From JBGPHT01 sp041484525 (GTDB taxonomy: Bacteria > Acidobacteriota > Terriglobia > Bryobacterales > Bryobacteraceae): DNA of 64,000 nucleotides. This document shows positions 1 to 8,057 of the stretch, piece after piece (position 1 is the stretch's first letter; every line of letters begins with the position of its first letter). Made by a program: the position numbers and the translations under genes. Under the pieces are notes generated by a model that saw nothing but the letters and a program-made list of their open reading frames with translations, did no database searches and had not been told where the DNA came from. The stretch spans positions 1 through 64,000 of the forward strand of contig JBGPHT010000022.1 of assembly GCA_041484525.1 (NCBI GenBank), given 5' to 3'.

Positions 1-120
1 CTTGCACTGCGGACATCGAAAACCCTCCGGCCAGCGGAGGCTGACCAAATACGCTCGACACCTTTCCTCCGTCGAGAAGCGCTCCTCGAACTCCTGAACA
101 GTTCGCGGGTAGTCTTCCAC
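1..120 (-). CDS. IS1595-family transposase, N-terminal fragment (cut by window edge)
   Basis: The reverse strand from a GTG at 118-120 reads VEDYPRTVQEFEERFSTEER and then CRAYLVSLRWPEGFRCPQCK. This is the start of an IS1595/ISXO2-type transposase: an acidic N-terminal helix, then RWPEGF.CP.C, the first half of a zinc ribbon. An in-frame TAG lies three codons upstream of the GTG, so the start is well bounded. The DDE catalytic domain lies outside the window. It belongs to a different subgroup from the transposase at 61681, whose N-terminus reads RVPDTLVEAIKHYSD. The product would cut and join element ends during transposition. Confidence 0.75.
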   Translation of the reverse strand, partial: MEDYPRTVQEFEERFSTEERCRAYLVSLRWPEGFRCPQCK

Positions 121-165
121 AACCCGAATCTACAGGTAGTGGCCGGCTGAGTCAAGGGGATACCC
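1..165 (-). mobile_element. IS1595-type insertion sequence, right end only (runs off the window)
   Basis: Positions 1-120 encode the N-terminus of an IS1595-type transposase read leftward. The DNA just upstream of its start, on the same strand, reads GGGTATCCCCTTGACTCAGCC (rc of about 145-165), which resembles an IS1595 terminal inverted repeat. The core TTGACTCA is shared with the ends of the complete element at 61621-63893. The exact outer end (about 165) is inferred from this similarity. No target duplication can be checked because the other end lies outside the window. Confidence 0.6.
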
Positions 166-227
166 ACCAGCCTTCTTTCAATGCACCTTGCCTAGGGTAT
201 CGTTGTTCGGTTTCATATTTTGTCTCC

Positions 228-344
228 TCACTTCTTTGGCGTGGGTTGAGGGGTGGGCGGCGCCGCTGGTGGGTTTGTTGCTGGTGCTGGCGGTGGTGGC
301 GGCACGTAACCCCTCTTTTCAGTGGGCGTTTGAACTTTGTTCAT
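228..344 (-). CDS. Small proline-rich hypothetical protein
   Basis: A 38-residue reading frame starts at an ATG (342-344) with MNKVQTPTEKRGYVPPPPP and ends in a Pro/Ala/Thr/Lys tail (TPQPTPKK). It lies 28 bp downstream of the frameshifted membrane gene at 373-805 on the same strand, so the two probably formed an operon. An earlier start (425) would overlap that gene and is less likely. No family is recognised. The low-complexity tail could be a linker or extracytoplasmic tether, which is a guess. It is supported mainly by position and by its non-random charged/proline composition. Confidence 0.4.
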   Translation of the reverse strand: MNKVQTPTEKRGYVPPPPPAPATNPPAAPPTPQPTPKK

Positions 345-372
345 TGGCGCAGTGTCTCCACGGCTAAGGTTA

Positions 373-805
373 TCAAATGCGAAGACTGACCCAACACAAT
401 AAGCCCAAGAAAAGAAGTACGACATACAGAAAATTGCACCAATTGGTAGTGAGACTCCATGGATTCTTTTGGCGCCGATGGCCGCTAATGGTCACTGCCT
501 TGCTAGCGCCTTCAATTTCGAATAGACAGGCTCGATGGCTAAAAAGAAACGACAGCAAAATGATCAGTAATCCGAGGGAGAAGAATAGCCACGATGCCCC
601 TAACCACTTCAGAGTGTCTGGGGCAGGCTTTGGTGCAATGTCTTTGAGGAATGCGATGAAGAAGCCAAAGACCACCGAACCAAATGTCAGTACGGCCTTG
701 TCGAATGTCCGGGCGCTCTCTCTCGCAGCATCGATCAGCCTGCTTCCGCTCCTCCAAGTAGATTTCGTGCTCCTTTTGTGCAAAATCTAGATCATCATCT
801 GCCAT
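373..805 (-). pseudogene. Small three-helix membrane protein, broken by a +1 frameshift
   Basis: Two adjacent frames join into one credible protein. Frame one starts at ATG 803-805 and reads MADDDLDFAQKEHEIYLEER-KQ. Frame two continues LIDAARESARTFDKAVLTFG and three hydrophobic helices (VVFGFFIAFL, WLFFSLGLLIILLSF, FLYVVLLFLGLLCWV). The join needs removal of one G in the run at about 739-740. The ERxxLIxAxRESARTFDK pattern before a membrane helix looks like a small hypothetical membrane family, but I cannot name it. The downstream frame alone could start internally. Either the gene is decaying or the extra base is a sequencing error. Confidence 0.55.
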
Positions 806-991
806 GGTTAAGTCTATGCTGTCTTGGAGTTCCCAATGTATCAAAAGAGGGTGGACTGCGCGCAGGTCTTCGCCCCCACGATGCGAGGGAAGAAACGCGA
901 GCGCTAATCGTGCCGCGGGCTCGGTAGCTTATGGGTCTATCGGCCCCCGACTAATCGATCATCCGGCTGCACGAGAAGGGCGCCTGGTTGG

Positions 992-1678
992 CTACCCCTC
1001 GAACCGGTATCCCACCCACGGCTCCGTCACGATATACTTCGGCCGCGCGGGATTCGCCTCGATCTTCTTCCGCACCTGATTCACGAACACCCGCAGGTAC
1101 TCGGGCTCGTCACCGTAGTCGGGCCCCCACACCGCCTGCAATAGCTCGCGATGCGTCACCGGCTTGCCCGCATGCGCCACCAGGTAACGCAGCAGCTCGA
1201 ACTCTTTCGGCGTTAGCCGCACTTCCTTGCCGCGCACCGTAACGCGCCGCCCGTCGAAATCGATCTCGAGCTCGGGCGACGTGAAGGCGTGCGGCCCGCT
1301 CTCCGGACCCGACGGCGACCGCCGCATAGCCGCGCGAATGCGCGCCAGCAGTTCTTCCATGCCGAACGGCTTGGTGACGTAATCGTCGGCGCCCGCATCG
1401 AGCGCGGCCACTTTGTCCTTCTCCGTATTGCGCACCGAAAGGATGATCACCGGAATGTCCGAGCCGGTGCGAATGGTGCGGCAGGTTTCGAGGCCGCCCA
1501 TCCCCGGCATGTTCATGTCCAGCAGCACCAGGTTCGGAATTTCATGCCCGATCGCCTGCAGCGCGTCTTCGCCGGTGCGCGCCTCCGTCACCTCGTAGTG
1601 GTGCGTCACCAGCGTCGCCTTCATCACGCGGCGGATCTGCGGATCGTCGTCCACCACCAGGATCTTGCCCGCGCTCAT
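992..1678 (-). CDS. kdpE: KdpE-like OmpR-family response regulator
   Basis: This 228-residue protein has a receiver domain (about 1-118) followed by an OmpR/PhoB-type winged helix (about 130-226). The acidic pocket is visible in ILVVDDD, the phospho-acceptor Asp in LVLLDMNMPG and the conserved Lys in VTKPFG. The C-terminus contains LTPKEFELLRYLVAHAG and the wing motif GYRFEG. The sequence resembles KdpE, which controls the high-affinity K+ ATPase with KdpD. Its ATG overlaps the stop of the kinase gene (ATGA at 1675-1678), so the two are translationally coupled. No kdpFABC genes are in the window, so the actual regulon is unknown. Confidence 0.85.
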   Translation of the reverse strand: MSAGKILVVDDDPQIRRVMKATLVTHHYEVTEARTGEDALQAIGHEIPNLVLLDMNMPGMGGLETCRTIRTGSDIPVIILSVRNTEKDKVAALDAGADDYVTKPFGMEELLARIRAAMRRSPSGPESGPHAFTSPELEIDFDGRRVTVRGKEVRLTPKEFELLRYLVAHAGKPVTHRELLQAVWGPDYGDEPEYLRVFVNQVRKKIEANPARPKYIVTEPWVGYRFEG

Positions 1679-3105
1679 TTTTGCGGCCCTCCCGCGCTCG
1701 CCGCCAGCGTGAAGTAGAACACCGAGCCCTGCCCCGGCTCGCTCTCCACCCAGATGCGCTCGCCGTGCGCCTCCACAATTCCTTTGGCGATGGCGAGGCC
1801 CATGCCCGTTCCCTGCGTCTCGAAGCGGTGCTGACGGCCGCGGAAGAATTTCTCGAAAATGCGCGCTCGCTCGCTATCCGCGATTCCCGGACCGCGGTCC
1901 GCCACTCCGATCACGATCTTCCCACCCTTCGGCACCGCGGTCACGGCAACGGGCGATCCGGCCGGCGAATACTTCAGCGCATTCTCCACGAACTGCTTCA
2001 CCACTTGGCCGGCAAACTCCGGGTCGGCATCCACCGGCGGCAACCCGTGCGGCACTTTGACACTGACACGGTTTGACGATTCGGGCCCAAGCTGCGCCAG
2101 CGCGCCCGCGATCAATTCATCCAGATTCACAGGCTCTTTCTCGAGGTGCAACTTGCCCGCCTCGATGCGTGCCATCTCGATGGTCTCGGCGGCCAGGCGA
2201 TTCAGCCGGTCGGCCTCTTCGTCGATGATCGTCAGCAGTTCGAGCTGCGCCCCCGCAGCCTCTCCCAGCAGGCTGGTGGCCGCGGCCTTGATCGATGTCA
2301 GGGGCGTTTTGATATCGTGCGCCAGCGCATCCAGCAGCGCCGATTTCAGCACCTCGCTCTGCCGCGCCGCCTCCGCGTGGCCGGCTTCTTCCAAGGCGCG
2401 CGCCTTCTCGATCGTGATCGCCACCAGGTTGGCGATGGCGCGCACCATCGGCTCGGAAGGCAGCGGGCCCATCAGCGCCAGGCTCCCCAGGGGCCGTCCT
2501 CCAAGCCGCACAGGCGCGGTCGCGACGGCGCGCTCTGGCTGCACGCAGACGTCCTCCACCTCCGCCGCGGCGCGCAGGTCGTTGTCCGAGACGAGGTTGC
2601 TCTCCGGCCCCGAGCGGACGATCTCATCCCCGGGCTGGTAGTAAAACGCCGCCGCGTCGCAGCCGAAAACCTGCACCACGCGGTTCACGAACTCGCGCAC
2701 CGTCTTGCGAGCGCTGCCCCCCGGCATCATGGCCTGCACCAGCGCGTACAACCGCTCGATATCAATCCGGCGCGCTTCCGCCTCCGCCGCCTGCCGCCGC
2801 GCGCGCGCCGACAACTGGCTGGTGGTGATGGCCGTGATCAGGAACACCACAAACGCCACCAGGTTTTGCGGATCCTGAATCGTGAACGTGCCCACCGGCT
2901 CCAGAAAGAAGTAGTTGAATCCCAGCACCGCCACCACCGAGGCCACGGACGCTTCCGCCAAGCCCCACCTGGTCGAGATGCCGAGGATGGCTAGCAGCAG
3001 TGTCAGCGCCACCGTCGTGTTGTTGACGTGCAGCACGGTGCCATACACGACCAGCACCAACGCCACCGCGCTCACCGACGCGCCGAACCGCACCGCTTTT
3101 CTCAT
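1675..3105 (-). CDS. KdpD-like sensor histidine kinase (DUF4118/GAF/HisKA/HATPase), short form
   Basis: This 476-residue kinase begins with a membrane block of the DUF4118 type (VALVLVVYGTVLHV, LTLLLAILGISTRWG, NLVAFVVFLITAI). A GAF-like region (about 125-250) and a transmitter domain follow. The H box is LLDALAHDIKTPLTS, the N box VKQFVENALKYS, and the ATP-binding boxes are VADRGPGIADSE and GTGMGLAIAKGIVEAHG. It lacks the N-terminal KdpD and Usp domains of E. coli KdpD, so it matches the C-terminal half of that protein. The ATG at 3103-3105 forms an ATGA overlap with the glnE stop. A start 33 codons upstream is possible but would lie inside glnE. Confidence 0.8.
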   Translation of the reverse strand: MRKAVRFGASVSAVALVLVVYGTVLHVNNTTVALTLLLAILGISTRWGLAEASVASVVAVLGFNYFFLEPVGTFTIQDPQNLVAFVVFLITAITTSQLSARARRQAAEAEARRIDIERLYALVQAMMPGGSARKTVREFVNRVVQVFGCDAAAFYYQPGDEIVRSGPESNLVSDNDLRAAAEVEDVCVQPERAVATAPVRLGGRPLGSLALMGPLPSEPMVRAIANLVAITIEKARALEEAGHAEAARQSEVLKSALLDALAHDIKTPLTSIKAAATSLLGEAAGAQLELLTIIDEEADRLNRLAAETIEMARIEAGKLHLEKEPVNLDELIAGALAQLGPESSNRVSVKVPHGLPPVDADPEFAGQVVKQFVENALKYSPAGSPVAVTAVPKGGKIVIGVADRGPGIADSERARIFEKFFRGRQHRFETQGTGMGLAIAKGIVEAHGERIWVESEPGQGSVFYFTLAASAGGPQK

Positions 3106-5918
3106 TGGCGTCCGAAGAGTCTTGTGAAAAACTCGCGCGTGCGCCCGCGGATTTCGTGGAGCGTCACGTCGAGGCGTTGCCCGTGCAGGTGCTCGGGTGT
3201 CCACCGCCGCACCAGGTTCGTCAGGATCTCGAGCTGCGACTGGGCCGCCGGCAGACTGCCTTCGGCGTGGCCCGTGGCGAGGCGCTGGCCGTGGTCCACG
3301 GCACGATAGAAAGTAGCCGCCTCGCGCAGAAAGTCGGCATCGTCGCGGTCCAGGTGGCCCATTTTTTCGATGACGTCGATCCGCTCCGGCGTGTTCAGCA
3401 CTTTGAAAAAGATGCCCGCGCCGCGGAGCCGCAGGTACATTAACGCAAAGTCTATGTCGTAGTAACCGCCCACTCCCGCCTTCAGCGGATTGCGCGGCCC
3501 CTGCTCGCGCTCCAGGCGCGCGCGCATGGCCGCCAGGTCCTTGCGCGAGCGCATGCTCTGCCCGTAGCGGCGCCAGTCCACGTCCTGCAATTCATGCAGG
3601 AACTCGGTGGCGCGTTCGAGATTACCCGCCACGGCGCGCGCCTTCATGTAGCTGATGCCTTCCCACGCCTCGGCCTTCTGCGCGAAGTAGTTCTTGTACG
3701 CGCTCTCGGACTGCACCAGGTCGCCCTCGCGGCCGTTGGGCCGCAGCCGTGTATCCACTGCGAACATCACGCCGCCGCCGGTGTACGAGCCCATGATCTG
3801 CACCATCTGCTCTGCCACCTGGGTCCAGAACGAGTGCTCCGCGGAATCGGCGTCGGGGATCACGAACACCAGGTCGGCATCCGACCCCAGGTCGAACTCG
3901 CGCATGCCGAGCCGGCCCAACGCGATCGCCATCATCTGATTTTTCGGAGTGTACGCCGCATTGAGGGGCGGCTCCGCCTGTTCCACCGCGATGCGATACG
4001 CCGCCGCGATTACACTGTCCGCCAGCACCGACGTCTTCCCCAGCGTGGTGAAGATGGGTGCCGATTCGAGCAGGCTCTCGCATTGGATGCGCAGCATCCG
4101 CCGACGGTAGAAGCGCCGCAGCTCCGCACGGTCGGCCGGCGCCGCGCCCTCGATCTGGAACGGCTGGCCGATTTCCTCCAACAGCTCCGGATCGCGCAGC
4201 AAATCGTCCGCGAAGTAAGGGCTGTGCTCGAAAATATCGAGCACGGAAGCCGCCAGCTTCGGGTCCTCATCCAGACGCGCCAGCAGCTCGGGACCGGCCA
4301 TCGCCCTCTCGAGAAAATGCTCGAAGCGCTCGCGGCCGCGATGCAGATCGGCGTGCGCCACCGTCTCGGCCAGTTGCGGCGCCTTCTGATCCAGGAAGCG
4401 TGTCAGGCTGCTGGCGGGGGCGATCGCCTCCACTTCTTCCTCGATCTCCGCGGGCTCGGGCGGCGCCGTGTAGTACATGGGCTGCTGCGCGTGGATCACG
4501 CGATCGTAAATCTCGCGTACCGCCTGCAGGCGCTCCTCCAGCTTTTGCCGCAGCGTCTCCCCCGTGAGCAGTTCGCCCGTGCTCTCGGGCGGCATTTTGC
4601 GCGCCAGTAGATTGAGGGCTTCCGGATCCGCCGGCAGCACGTGCGTCTGCCGATCCTCTTCCATCTGGAGGCGGTGCTCGAGGTACCGCAAGAACTGATA
4701 GGCGTTGGCAAGACGAGCGTACTCGACGCCGCTCAACAGTCCTTTGTCGCGCAAACGGAACAACGCGAACATGGTCCCGCCGTGCCGCACCCAATGCTCG
4801 CGCCCGCCGTGCAGTCGCTGCAGGCATTGCACCAGGAATTCGATATCGCGGATGCCGCCTCCAGTGAGCTTGATGTCGAGCCCATTGCGCGTCCGGCGTT
4901 TCGCCGAGACCTTTTCGCGGATCCTCTGCCGTGTCTCGGAAACCGCCTCCACCGCGCTAAAATCCAGCGAGCTTCGATAGATCAGCGGCTCCACGAACTC
5001 GAGCAGCTCGGCTCCCGGCTCGTGCTCGCCGGCTGAGACGCGCGCCTTGATCAGCATCTGCTTTTCCCAGTCGCGCGCGCGTTCCGCGTAATACGTCCGG
5101 GCGCCATCGAGCGAAGTGCAGATCTCGCCCAGCGTGCCGTCCGGCCGCAGCCGCAGATCCACGCGGTAGCACTGCCCTTCGCCGGTGTAGCCCGAAAGCA
5201 GCGCCGTGTAGCTGTTCGCGACCTTCTTGTAGAACTCCTGGTTGCTGACCGGCGACTCGCCGTCCGTCTCCCCCTTCCCGCCGTAGACGAACATCAGGTC
5301 GATATCCGAGCTGTAGTTCAGCTCGCGGCCTCCCAACTTGCCCAGCGAGATCACCGAGAATCCGCACGCCTGCCCGCCGGCCAGGCGCGGCTCGCCGTGG
5401 CGTGCAACGAATTCCGCGCGCACTCGTTCGAGGGCCACTTCCAGAATGGCGTCGGCCAATCCCGAGAGCTCCGAAGTCACATCGGAGAGCGCCGCCGCGC
5501 CGAGCACGTCACGCACCACGATCCGCAGCAACTGCCGCCTGCGGAACCGCGCCAGGTCCACAGCCGGAGGAACGCCCGCGGTGTCCTTCAGAAACTCCCG
5601 CAGCCGCTCCCCGTATTCCTCTTTCGTGAGCACGCGGTAGAGGCTGCCCGAATTCGAGACCTGCAGAATGCGCTCCGGATTTTGCAGCACCGCGTCGGAA
5701 AGAAACCGGCTATACGAAGCCAGCGCCACCGCACACCGCAGCGCTCCGGGCGAGCTTGTGATGCGGTCGAAAGCGGAGGGTGCTTCCTGGCGCAGGCGCT
5801 CCAGAAATCGGGCCGAGCGCTCGGGATCGGGCGCCGACCCCAGCAGCAACTGTATACGCGTGGCGATGCGTTCCGGAAGGCCCGCCGCGAGCCGGATTGC
5901 GTCCACCGAACCCTGCAT
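3102..5918 (-). CDS. glnE: Bifunctional glutamine-synthetase adenylyltransferase/deadenylase GlnE
   Basis: The 938-residue length fits full GlnE, which attaches AMP to and removes it from the regulatory tyrosine of glutamine synthetase. Two nucleotidyltransferase domains are visible. The first has LGKLGGRELNYSSDIDLMF near residue 205 and the second FDLGSDADLVFVI near residue 678. Each is followed by its helical GlnD/GlnE-type partner region, with IRDIEFLVQCLQ and YYDIDFALMYLR. The metal-binding acidic pairs (SDID, SDAD) are intact in both halves, so both activities should be present. It sits downstream of glnA and a MOSC gene on the same strand. Its stop overlaps the start of the KdpD-like kinase. 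Confidence 0.92.
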   Translation of the reverse strand: MQGSVDAIRLAAGLPERIATRIQLLLGSAPDPERSARFLERLRQEAPSAFDRITSSPGALRCAVALASYSRFLSDAVLQNPERILQVSNSGSLYRVLTKEEYGERLREFLKDTAGVPPAVDLARFRRRQLLRIVVRDVLGAAALSDVTSELSGLADAILEVALERVRAEFVARHGEPRLAGGQACGFSVISLGKLGGRELNYSSDIDLMFVYGGKGETDGESPVSNQEFYKKVANSYTALLSGYTGEGQCYRVDLRLRPDGTLGEICTSLDGARTYYAERARDWEKQMLIKARVSAGEHEPGAELLEFVEPLIYRSSLDFSAVEAVSETRQRIREKVSAKRRTRNGLDIKLTGGGIRDIEFLVQCLQRLHGGREHWVRHGGTMFALFRLRDKGLLSGVEYARLANAYQFLRYLEHRLQMEEDRQTHVLPADPEALNLLARKMPPESTGELLTGETLRQKLEERLQAVREIYDRVIHAQQPMYYTAPPEPAEIEEEVEAIAPASSLTRFLDQKAPQLAETVAHADLHRGRERFEHFLERAMAGPELLARLDEDPKLAASVLDIFEHSPYFADDLLRDPELLEEIGQPFQIEGAAPADRAELRRFYRRRMLRIQCESLLESAPIFTTLGKTSVLADSVIAAAYRIAVEQAEPPLNAAYTPKNQMMAIALGRLGMREFDLGSDADLVFVIPDADSAEHSFWTQVAEQMVQIMGSYTGGGVMFAVDTRLRPNGREGDLVQSESAYKNYFAQKAEAWEGISYMKARAVAGNLERATEFLHELQDVDWRRYGQSMRSRKDLAAMRARLEREQGPRNPLKAGVGGYYDIDFALMYLRLRGAGIFFKVLNTPERIDVIEKMGHLDRDDADFLREAATFYRAVDHGQRLATGHAEGSLPAAQSQLEILTNLVRRWTPEHLHGQRLDVTLHEIRGRTREFFTRLFGRQ

Positions 5919-5921
5919 TCG

Positions 5922-6425
5922 TCAGGCCAGTTTAGCCACGACTGCAATTATATCGTCCGCCTGCACCGGCCCGGGCCGGAGAACGCTGGCGTAAAAACCG
6001 CTCATCCCCCAGTGCGGCGAAGTGTGGTCACGCTGCTTCACCCGTTGGTCGTAGATTTCATATTGCAACGACTCGCCGTAGACAGCCAGGGTGCTGCACG
6101 GCCCGCGCGGTTGCGTGATCTCGAGCATCGAACCACCAGCGCGTAATTGATCCCCGATCCTCAGATCGCGAACGTCGATTCCACGCGTCGTGAGATTCTC
6201 ACCGAGGGCGCCGTAGAACAGGGGGAACCCGCGCGCCGTGAGATCGTCCACTACCTCCGCGGCAATCAGCAGAATCGCCTTGAGCGGCCCACCATGAATA
6301 TTCGGGTGCGCGTGCCAATCTCCATCGAGCCCCAGGGGCGTAATCGTCCCATGAGCGATGGCCCGTTTGGGCACCCCACCCGGCGACACGCTGACCTGTA
6401 CGATTTTCCCTTCCATAATCCGCAT
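5922..6425 (-). CDS. MOSC-domain protein
   Basis: This 167-residue protein matches single-domain MOSC proteins related to the C-terminal domain of molybdenum-cofactor sulfurases and to YiiM/YuaD. Visible motifs are GLDGDWHAHPNIHGGP, LFYGALGENLTTRGIDV, IGDQLRAGGSMLEITQPRGPC and HWGMSGFYASVL. The cysteine in PRGPCSTL is the conserved residue thought to carry sulfur. The likely role is handling of sulfur or a molybdenum ligand; the substrate is unknown. The start could be either of two ATGs (6425 or 6416). A palindromic repeat begins exactly at the start codon, so the 5' leader is structured. It ends 3 bp before glnE begins. Confidence 0.8.
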   Translation of the reverse strand: MRIMEGKIVQVSVSPGGVPKRAIAHGTITPLGLDGDWHAHPNIHGGPLKAILLIAAEVVDDLTARGFPLFYGALGENLTTRGIDVRDLRIGDQLRAGGSMLEITQPRGPCSTLAVYGESLQYEIYDQRVKQRDHTSPHWGMSGFYASVLRPGPVQADDIIAVVAKLA

Positions 6426-6492
6426 TTCGGTGACAGGCTACGAAACCTTCCGCGCCGTCTTTGCGCGGAATTTCGTTGCCTGTCACCGAAAT
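6424..6492. repeat. REP-like palindrome (GACAGGCTAC family), copy A
   Basis: Outer arms at 6424-6445 and 6471-6492 pair at 21 of 22 positions (left arm ATTTCGGTGACAGGCTACGA...). An inner 8-bp perfect stem TTCCGCGC/GCGCGGAA (6448-6455, 6463-6470) continues the hairpin, giving almost 70 nt of near-continuous fold. The core GACAGGCTAC recurs at 6506-6534 and 40241-40296. REP elements mobilised by RAYT (Y1) transposases have this kind of structure. No RAYT gene is present in the window. It also lies at the end of the glnA transcript and could protect or terminate it. Confidence 0.8.
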
Positions 6493-6505
6493 GCCCGTCA
6501 CGTGA

Positions 6506-6534
6506 GTTTCGAGGTTGTGTAGCCTGTCCCCGAA
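6506..6534. repeat. REP-like half-element (GACAGGCTAC family), copy B
   Basis: The 29 bases directly next to the glnA stop codon share a 28-nt identical stretch (core TTGTGTAGCCTGTCCCCGAA) with the right arm of the perfect palindrome at 40241-40296. Only one arm of that version is present here, with no matching left arm beside it, so it is a solo half-site just beyond copy A. The identity across about 34 kb is too long to be chance. It lies in the 3' untranslated region of glnA. Confidence 0.8.
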
Positions 6535-7944
6535 TTAGATATCGTAGTACAGCGCGAACTCGTACGGATGCGGCCGCAGCCTCACGGCCTCCGCCTCATT
6601 CTTCCGCTTGTAATCGATAAACGTCTCGATCAACTCGTCCGTGAACACATCGCCGCGCATCAGGAACGCGTGGTCGTCTTCCAGACAGCTCAGCGCCTCG
6701 TCGAGCGACCCCGGCATGGATGGCACGCTCTTCATCTCTTCCGGCGTCAGATCGTAAATGTCCTTGTCCAGCGGTTCGCCCGGATTCAGCTTATTCAACA
6801 CGCCGTCCAGACCCGCCATCAGCATCGCCGAAAACGCCAGGTACGGATTCGCCGCCGGGTCGGGCGGCCGGAACTCCACGCGCTTCGCTTTCGGACTGGC
6901 CGAGTACATCGGAATTCGGCACGCCGCCGACCGGTTGCGCCGCGAGTACGCCAGGTTCACCGGCGCCTCGTATCCCGGCACCAGGCGCTTGTAGCTGTTG
7001 GTCGTCGGCGCGATGATCGCCGAAAGCGCGCGCGCATGCTTCAACAGCCCGCCGATGTAATGCAAAGCCATCTGGCTCAGCCCCGCGTAGCCGTCGCCCG
7101 CAAACAGCGCCTTTCCCTCTTTCCAGAGGCTCTGGTGCGTGTGCATGCCGCTGCCGTTGTCCCCAAAAATCGGCTTGGGCATGAACGTCACCGTCTTCCC
7201 GTATTGGTTGGCCACGTTCCGCACGACGTACTTGTACAGCATCATGTTGTCGGCCGACTTCACCAGCGTGTCGAACCGCTGGTCGATTTCGCACTGCCCG
7301 CCGCTGGCGACTTCATGATGGTGGCATTCGATATTCAGACCGCACTGGATCATGGTCTGGACCATTTCGCTGCGCAGGTCCTGATGATGATCCGTCGGCG
7401 GCACCGGGAAATAGCCTTCCTTGTAGCGCGGGCGGTATCCGAGGTTGTTCTCGCGGCGCGCCGAATTCCAGCGTCCCTCCTCGGCGTCGATAAAGTAAAA
7501 CCCGGAATGCTGGTTCTGGTCGAAACTGATGTTGTCGAAAATGAAGAACTCGGCTTCCGCGCCGAAGTACGCCGTATCGGCCAGGCCGGTGTTATTCAGA
7601 TAGAGTTCGGCCTTCTGCGCGATCCATCGCGGATCGCGTTCGTACCGCTGCTTGGTGATCGGGTCCTTCACGTCGCCGTACATCACCAGTGTCGGAATCT
7701 CGGCGAACGGATCCATGAAAGCGGTATTCGGATCGGGGATGAGAAGCATGTCGCTCTCGTGGATCGCCGCCCAACCGCGGATGCTCGATCCATCCATGCC
7801 GAAGCCTTCTTCGAAGCTGTCCTCTTCCAACTGATCGATCGGGTAAGAGACGTGATGCTGCAGGCTCGGAATATCGGTGAACCTCAAATCGAGCTGCTTG
7901 GCATCGTTTTTCTTGGCGAATTCCAACACTTCTTGCGGACTCAT
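6535..7944 (-). CDS. glnA: Glutamine synthetase type I (GSI-beta)
   Basis: The 469-residue protein makes glutamine from glutamate, ammonia and ATP as a dodecamer. Diagnostic stretches include GFGMDGSSIRGW, AEAEFFIFD, NIECHHHEVASGGQCEI, KPIFGDNGSGMHTHQS, IAPTTNSYKRLVPGYEAPVN and RVEFRPPDPAANPYLAFSAM. The loop KDIYDLTPEE carries the tyrosine that GlnE adenylylates in GSI-beta enzymes, consistent with glnE 600 bp downstream. The start MSPQEVLEF (7942-7944) is chosen because GGAGG lies four bases upstream. The earlier ATG (7962) lacks such a site. A possible sigma70 promoter lies at 7980-8009. Confidence 0.95.
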   Translation of the reverse strand: MSPQEVLEFAKKNDAKQLDLRFTDIPSLQHHVSYPIDQLEEDSFEEGFGMDGSSIRGWAAIHESDMLLIPDPNTAFMDPFAEIPTLVMYGDVKDPITKQRYERDPRWIAQKAELYLNNTGLADTAYFGAEAEFFIFDNISFDQNQHSGFYFIDAEEGRWNSARRENNLGYRPRYKEGYFPVPPTDHHQDLRSEMVQTMIQCGLNIECHHHEVASGGQCEIDQRFDTLVKSADNMMLYKYVVRNVANQYGKTVTFMPKPIFGDNGSGMHTHQSLWKEGKALFAGDGYAGLSQMALHYIGGLLKHARALSAIIAPTTNSYKRLVPGYEAPVNLAYSRRNRSAACRIPMYSASPKAKRVEFRPPDPAANPYLAFSAMLMAGLDGVLNKLNPGEPLDKDIYDLTPEEMKSVPSMPGSLDEALSCLEDDHAFLMRGDVFTDELIETFIDYKRKNEAEAVRLRPHPYEFALYYDI

Positions 7945-7979
7945 CGATCCTCCATGGGGCACTGTTCTGGAATGCGCTC

Positions 7980-8009
7980 AGAATACCCTGCCATGGGAGC
8001 GGCGGTCAA
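7980..8009 (-). promoter_or_regulatory. Possible sigma70 promoter of glnA
   Basis: On the minus strand TTGACC (8009-8004) and TATTCT (7985-7980) are separated by 18 bp, about 35 bp upstream of the glnA ATG. The -35 hexamer matches at five of six positions and the -10 at four of six. No sigma54 GG-N10-GC pair was noticed. The call rests on sequence resemblance only. Confidence 0.4.
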
Positions 8010-8057
8010 GGCGGAAATATCCGGTATCCTCGGTTCGTAGATCGCAACGCGGTTGTC

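Noticed and set aside
1675..3105. Full KdpD osmosensor with potassium ATPase operon
   Set aside because: The N-terminal KdpD/Usp domains and kdpFABC are absent, so only a KdpD-like short kinase can be claimed.
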